NCBI GenBank assembly: GCA_009192285.1
Contig: WBVU01000012.1
Coordinates: 1,364,001 to 1,428,000, forward strand
Length of the DNA: 64,000 nucleotides
From: Morchella semilibera
Taxonomy: Eukaryota; Ascomycota; Pezizomycetes; Pezizales; Morchellaceae
Direction of reading: 5' to 3'
The notes below the pieces were generated by a model, which was given only the letters and a program-made list of their open reading frames with translations, did no database searches and was not told the DNA's origin. How positions within the stretch are numbered: position 1 is the stretch's first letter; each line of letters starts with the position of its first letter. The position numbers were made by a program, and so were the translations under genes. Positions 61,052 through 64,000 of the stretch are shown here, in pieces.

Positions 61052-64000
61052 ATGTTACCGAGACGTGTACAAAAAGTCAAAGATTCATCGAACGCCCGAG
61101 GCAGCATAAGTGGCAATACAACCCTAACTTCTAGTACTCTCCAAGCTGACGGGAACATGTCGTCCTCGTCCTCTATAAAGAGGAAGAAAACTCTATTTCC
61201 ATCATTAACAGACGGAGATGATTTCGAGGACTCCGACTCAAGTCTCACAGAGTTAAGCAGTGATACTAGCGACAATGAGGATAAAGGGAAAGGGAAAGCG
61301 GAGCAGGAATATGACGACGAGGACGAGGAAGATGAAATGGAGTGGGAGGACGTTTTTCAGGCTACTATTGAGCCCACTTCAGCAGTACCATCTTCAGAAT
61401 TGAGAATAGAAGGAGATCTACATCTCACACTTGAAAGCAACCAAGATGGGCTCTCAGCGTAAGTTCCCGATATTTTCCCGAGTATCGGAGCTAACAGTGT
61501 GGTATATAGTAAGAAGAAAGGGGCATCTGCCAAGGAGCGTCAGATGCGTGTCCTGACACACTGTCTGCATGTGCAGTTCCTTCTCTTTCATGGGAGTATC
61601 CGGAACCGATGGATCTGCGACCCGGAGGTACAGGCTGTGCTGCTGTCGCAGGTTACACCGGGCATCATGAGGGATGTTGAGAAGTATCACGCCCGGAAGG
61701 AGAGGAAATCAGGTGTGAGGGCTATGCCGGGGGGTATGACGGAGCCGATTTCGAAGCTTTTGGGGGTCTTGATCCATTGGTGGCGGAAGAAATTTACGGT
61801 CGATAGACCTGGGATGAGGAAAAACGGGTATAAAACGCTACAGCAGTTTCGGGATGAGAGAGAGGAGAATGGTGATAAGTTTGAATTTATTAACGGCAAT
61901 AAAGGTCCAAGCGGAGAGGAAAAGGTTACATTAATGAAGAATCGGGGCGAGAAAATCGAGAGCTTAGAGGAATTTAGGAAAATGGCGGGGGAGTGTAGGG
62001 GCAGTCGAGACGTTGGTGCAATCCTATTCACAGCCTTACTGAGAGCCCTAGGGATCGAGTCACGAATGGTATTTTCTCTGCAGCCATTAGGATTTGGGTT
62101 CACTGAACGCGAAAACTATACAGGGACCGGCTCGGTCGAGGAAGGAATAAAGGCACCACAGAAGCTTGGCCCTGGGCCTAAGGGTAAAAGTAGAGAGGCT
62201 CGACCAAGTGATGAAGAGGACAGTGAGAATGACAGTGAGATAGATGGTGGTTTCATTAGAGAAAAGTCAAGTTTATCCTATAGTATGCTCTCTCAAACAC
62301 CCATAAACTCCCAATAGTAACAGTGATATCTCACAGAGCCTAAACAGCCCACGTTCGACAAAGACCTCCCATATCCAATATTCTGGACCGAAGCCTGGTC
62401 GCCCACGACAAAGAAATGGATAACTGTAGAGCCAATAGTCCTCACAGTCCTTGGCTCTACCTCAGACCTTCTCGCAAAGTTCGAGCCGAAAGGTAAAGGA
62501 GCCATAAGCTCAAAGCAAGTAATTGCCTATGTGATTGCCTACTCTTCAAACGGTACAGCTAAAGATGTCACCGTGCGATATCTTGCGAAAAACATGTTCC
62601 CGGGGAAGACCAAAGGGTTCAGGATACCTACCACAAACATCCCCGTGTATAACTATGAAGGGAAGGTTGTGGATGCCCAGAGGCGGGATTGGTTCGGTGG
62701 GGTTTTGAGGGGGTATCGGACACCTGTAGAATTGAGGACAGAGGACGAAAAGCACGAGGACGAGGAGCTAGGGAAATTCATCGCGAAAGAGAAAGTAAAG
62801 GCGACCAAAAAGCAGCAGAAGGAGAGTATCAGCTACTACAAAAATAACCCTGAGTGAGTACATATGATATTTGGCAATACAGGGATCAATAACTGAAATA
62901 CTGTGCTGTAGTTATGTATTGGAGCGCCATATGAGACGGGACGAAGCCGTGAGACCTGGGAAAACCCATGTCAAGATATTTACAGCTGGAAGGGGCGAAA
63001 AATCAAAAGAGGAAAAAGTATACGCAAAGAACGACATTGTCTCCTGCAAGACGGTGGAGAATTGGTGGCGCGAGGGCAGGACTATCATCGCGGGTGAACA
63101 GGCTCTGAAAAGGGTCAAACCTCGTGCTGCTACACTGAATAAGAAGCGGGAAATTGAGGATGCGAAAAGGGATGGGGAGATTGTCATGGAGGGACTTTAT
63201 AGTGAGGGTCAGACAGAGTTGGTTTCCAATCGTCTGTTATTAGAATGGCGATATTCACTGATGAGGATCAGGCTTTATAATCCACCCCCTATTATGGACG
63301 GCAAGATCCCACGCAATTCGTTCGGGAATATAGATATCTACGTCCCCTCCATGATCCCACCAGGAGCAGTTCACCTCCCCCTAAAAGGCACTGGGAGGCT
63401 AGCTCGTAGGCTAGGAATCGACTACGCCGAAGCCGTGACAGGGTTTGAATTCAAAAGTATATTAATCCTCCACCTACTCATTGATACCTCAATCCTGACA
63501 AAATCCAGATCAAAGAGCAGTCCCATCCATTGAAGGCATCATAATCGCCGCCGGGAACGAAGACATCCTCCGTGACGCATGGCACGCCGAGCAGGAAGAG
63601 ATCAGGCGAAAAGCTGACGCCAAGCGCGAAAAGGTCGCATTGGCAATGTGGCGGCGGTTCCTGATGGGGCTTAGGATCGTGAAGCATCTGAAGGACGAGT
63701 ATGGGGATGATACGGAGGGTGCAGTAGATGCCAACCCGTTTACGAAGAGGTCATATCGTGCTGCAGAGGAACAGAATCAAGATGGAGCTGTGGGGGAAAG
63801 TGGCGGGTTTCTCAGGCCTGGAGTTGACCTGGATGACGGCGATAATGGTGGTGGATTTATGGGAAAAAGTGACGATGAGGGTGGTGGGCCCTTGAAGAAT
63901 GATTGCACAGAGGTTGATGGCGATGGTGGAGGCTTCGTTAAAGGCGATGGCTATGGTGGTGGGGACTTCATTGTAAGTGGCAATGAGACCGGTGGAGGAT
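61052..64000 (+). CDS. RAD4: Rad4/XPC DNA damage recognition protein, 3' end cut by window
   Basis: Exons 61052-61458, 61510-62282, 62337-62853, 62912-63456 and 63509 to beyond 64000 join in phase, with introns of 51-58 nt. The N-terminus is acidic and disordered (YDDEDEEDEMEWEDVF). The transglutaminase-like domain follows (THCLHVQFLLFHGSIRNRWI ... GSRDVGAILFTALLRALGIE, then DLPYPIFWTEAWSPTTKKWI). Next are the beta-hairpin domains: BHD1 from SHYV-equivalent YVLERHMRRDEAVRPG, BHD2 with VENWWREGRTI and YSEGQTELV, and BHD3 with NSFGNIDIYVPSMIPPGAVH and RAVPSIEGIIIAAGNED. Rad4 with Rad23 recognises helix-distorting lesions in global-genome nucleotide excision repair. The C-terminal tail (from about 63770) is an irregular Gly/Asp repeat with recurring GGGF. 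The stop lies outside the window. Confidence 0.98.

Overview
This is a eukaryotic nuclear window from a filamentous fungus, almost certainly an ascomycete. The genes carry short GT-AG introns (about 48-135 nt, one near 394 nt), often with CTAAC/CTGAC-type branch sites. They encode typical fungal housekeeping proteins: thymidylate synthase, Msp1, Cuz1, a Bem1-type scaffold, a Thp3-like SAC3 protein, nitronate monooxygenase, Ada2, NudC and Rad4. Long intergenic stretches of 1-7 kb are full of microsatellites, homopolymer runs and decayed repeat copies. This suggests a repeat-rich, low-density genome, such as a member of the Pezizomycetes, but the species cannot be fixed from sequence alone.

Layout. 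0-5 kb: thymidylate synthase (+, with a one-base lesion beside its catalytic cysteine), an intracellular LysM protein (-) and a two-exon IFI6/IFI27-like membrane protein (-). 5-15.6 kb: mostly non-coding repeat relics, interrupted by a two-exon duplicated-domain gene (-, 10.3-11.2 kb) and a GC-rich small membrane protein (+, 13.6-14.0 kb). 15.6-21.4 kb: an accessory island. It holds a palindromic element, a RIP-like tandem repeat with a hairpin, a multi-exon gene of an uncharacterised fungal family, a MITE with TA target-site duplication, and a decayed gene with TET/JBP-like 2-oxoglutarate/Fe(II) dioxygenase motifs. 22-33.7 kb: F-box/ankyrin protein, MSP1, CUZ1, and two unrecognised proteins on the minus strand. 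33.7-41 kb: gene desert. 41-43.4 kb: BEM1 homologue (-). 43.4-48.5 kb: gene desert rich in the palindrome TACATGTA. 48.5-64 kb: THP3-like (-) and nitronate monooxygenase (+) as a divergent pair, ADA2 (+), a second duplicated-domain gene (+), then nudC (-) and RAD4 (+, running off the right edge) as a second divergent pair.

Functional themes are polarity (Bem1), mitochondrial tail-anchored protein quality control (Msp1), Cdc48/proteasome linkage (Cuz1), SAGA acetyltransferase (Ada2), mRNA/splicing-linked SAC3 function (Thp3), nuclear migration (NudC) and DNA repair (Rad4). Nothing indicates a biosynthetic cluster or operon-like organisation. The most unusual items are the dioxygenase relic with its neighbouring mobile elements, a pair of paralogous uncharacterised genes sharing an intron at the same inter-domain position and phase, and strong intergenic enrichment of TACATGTA.
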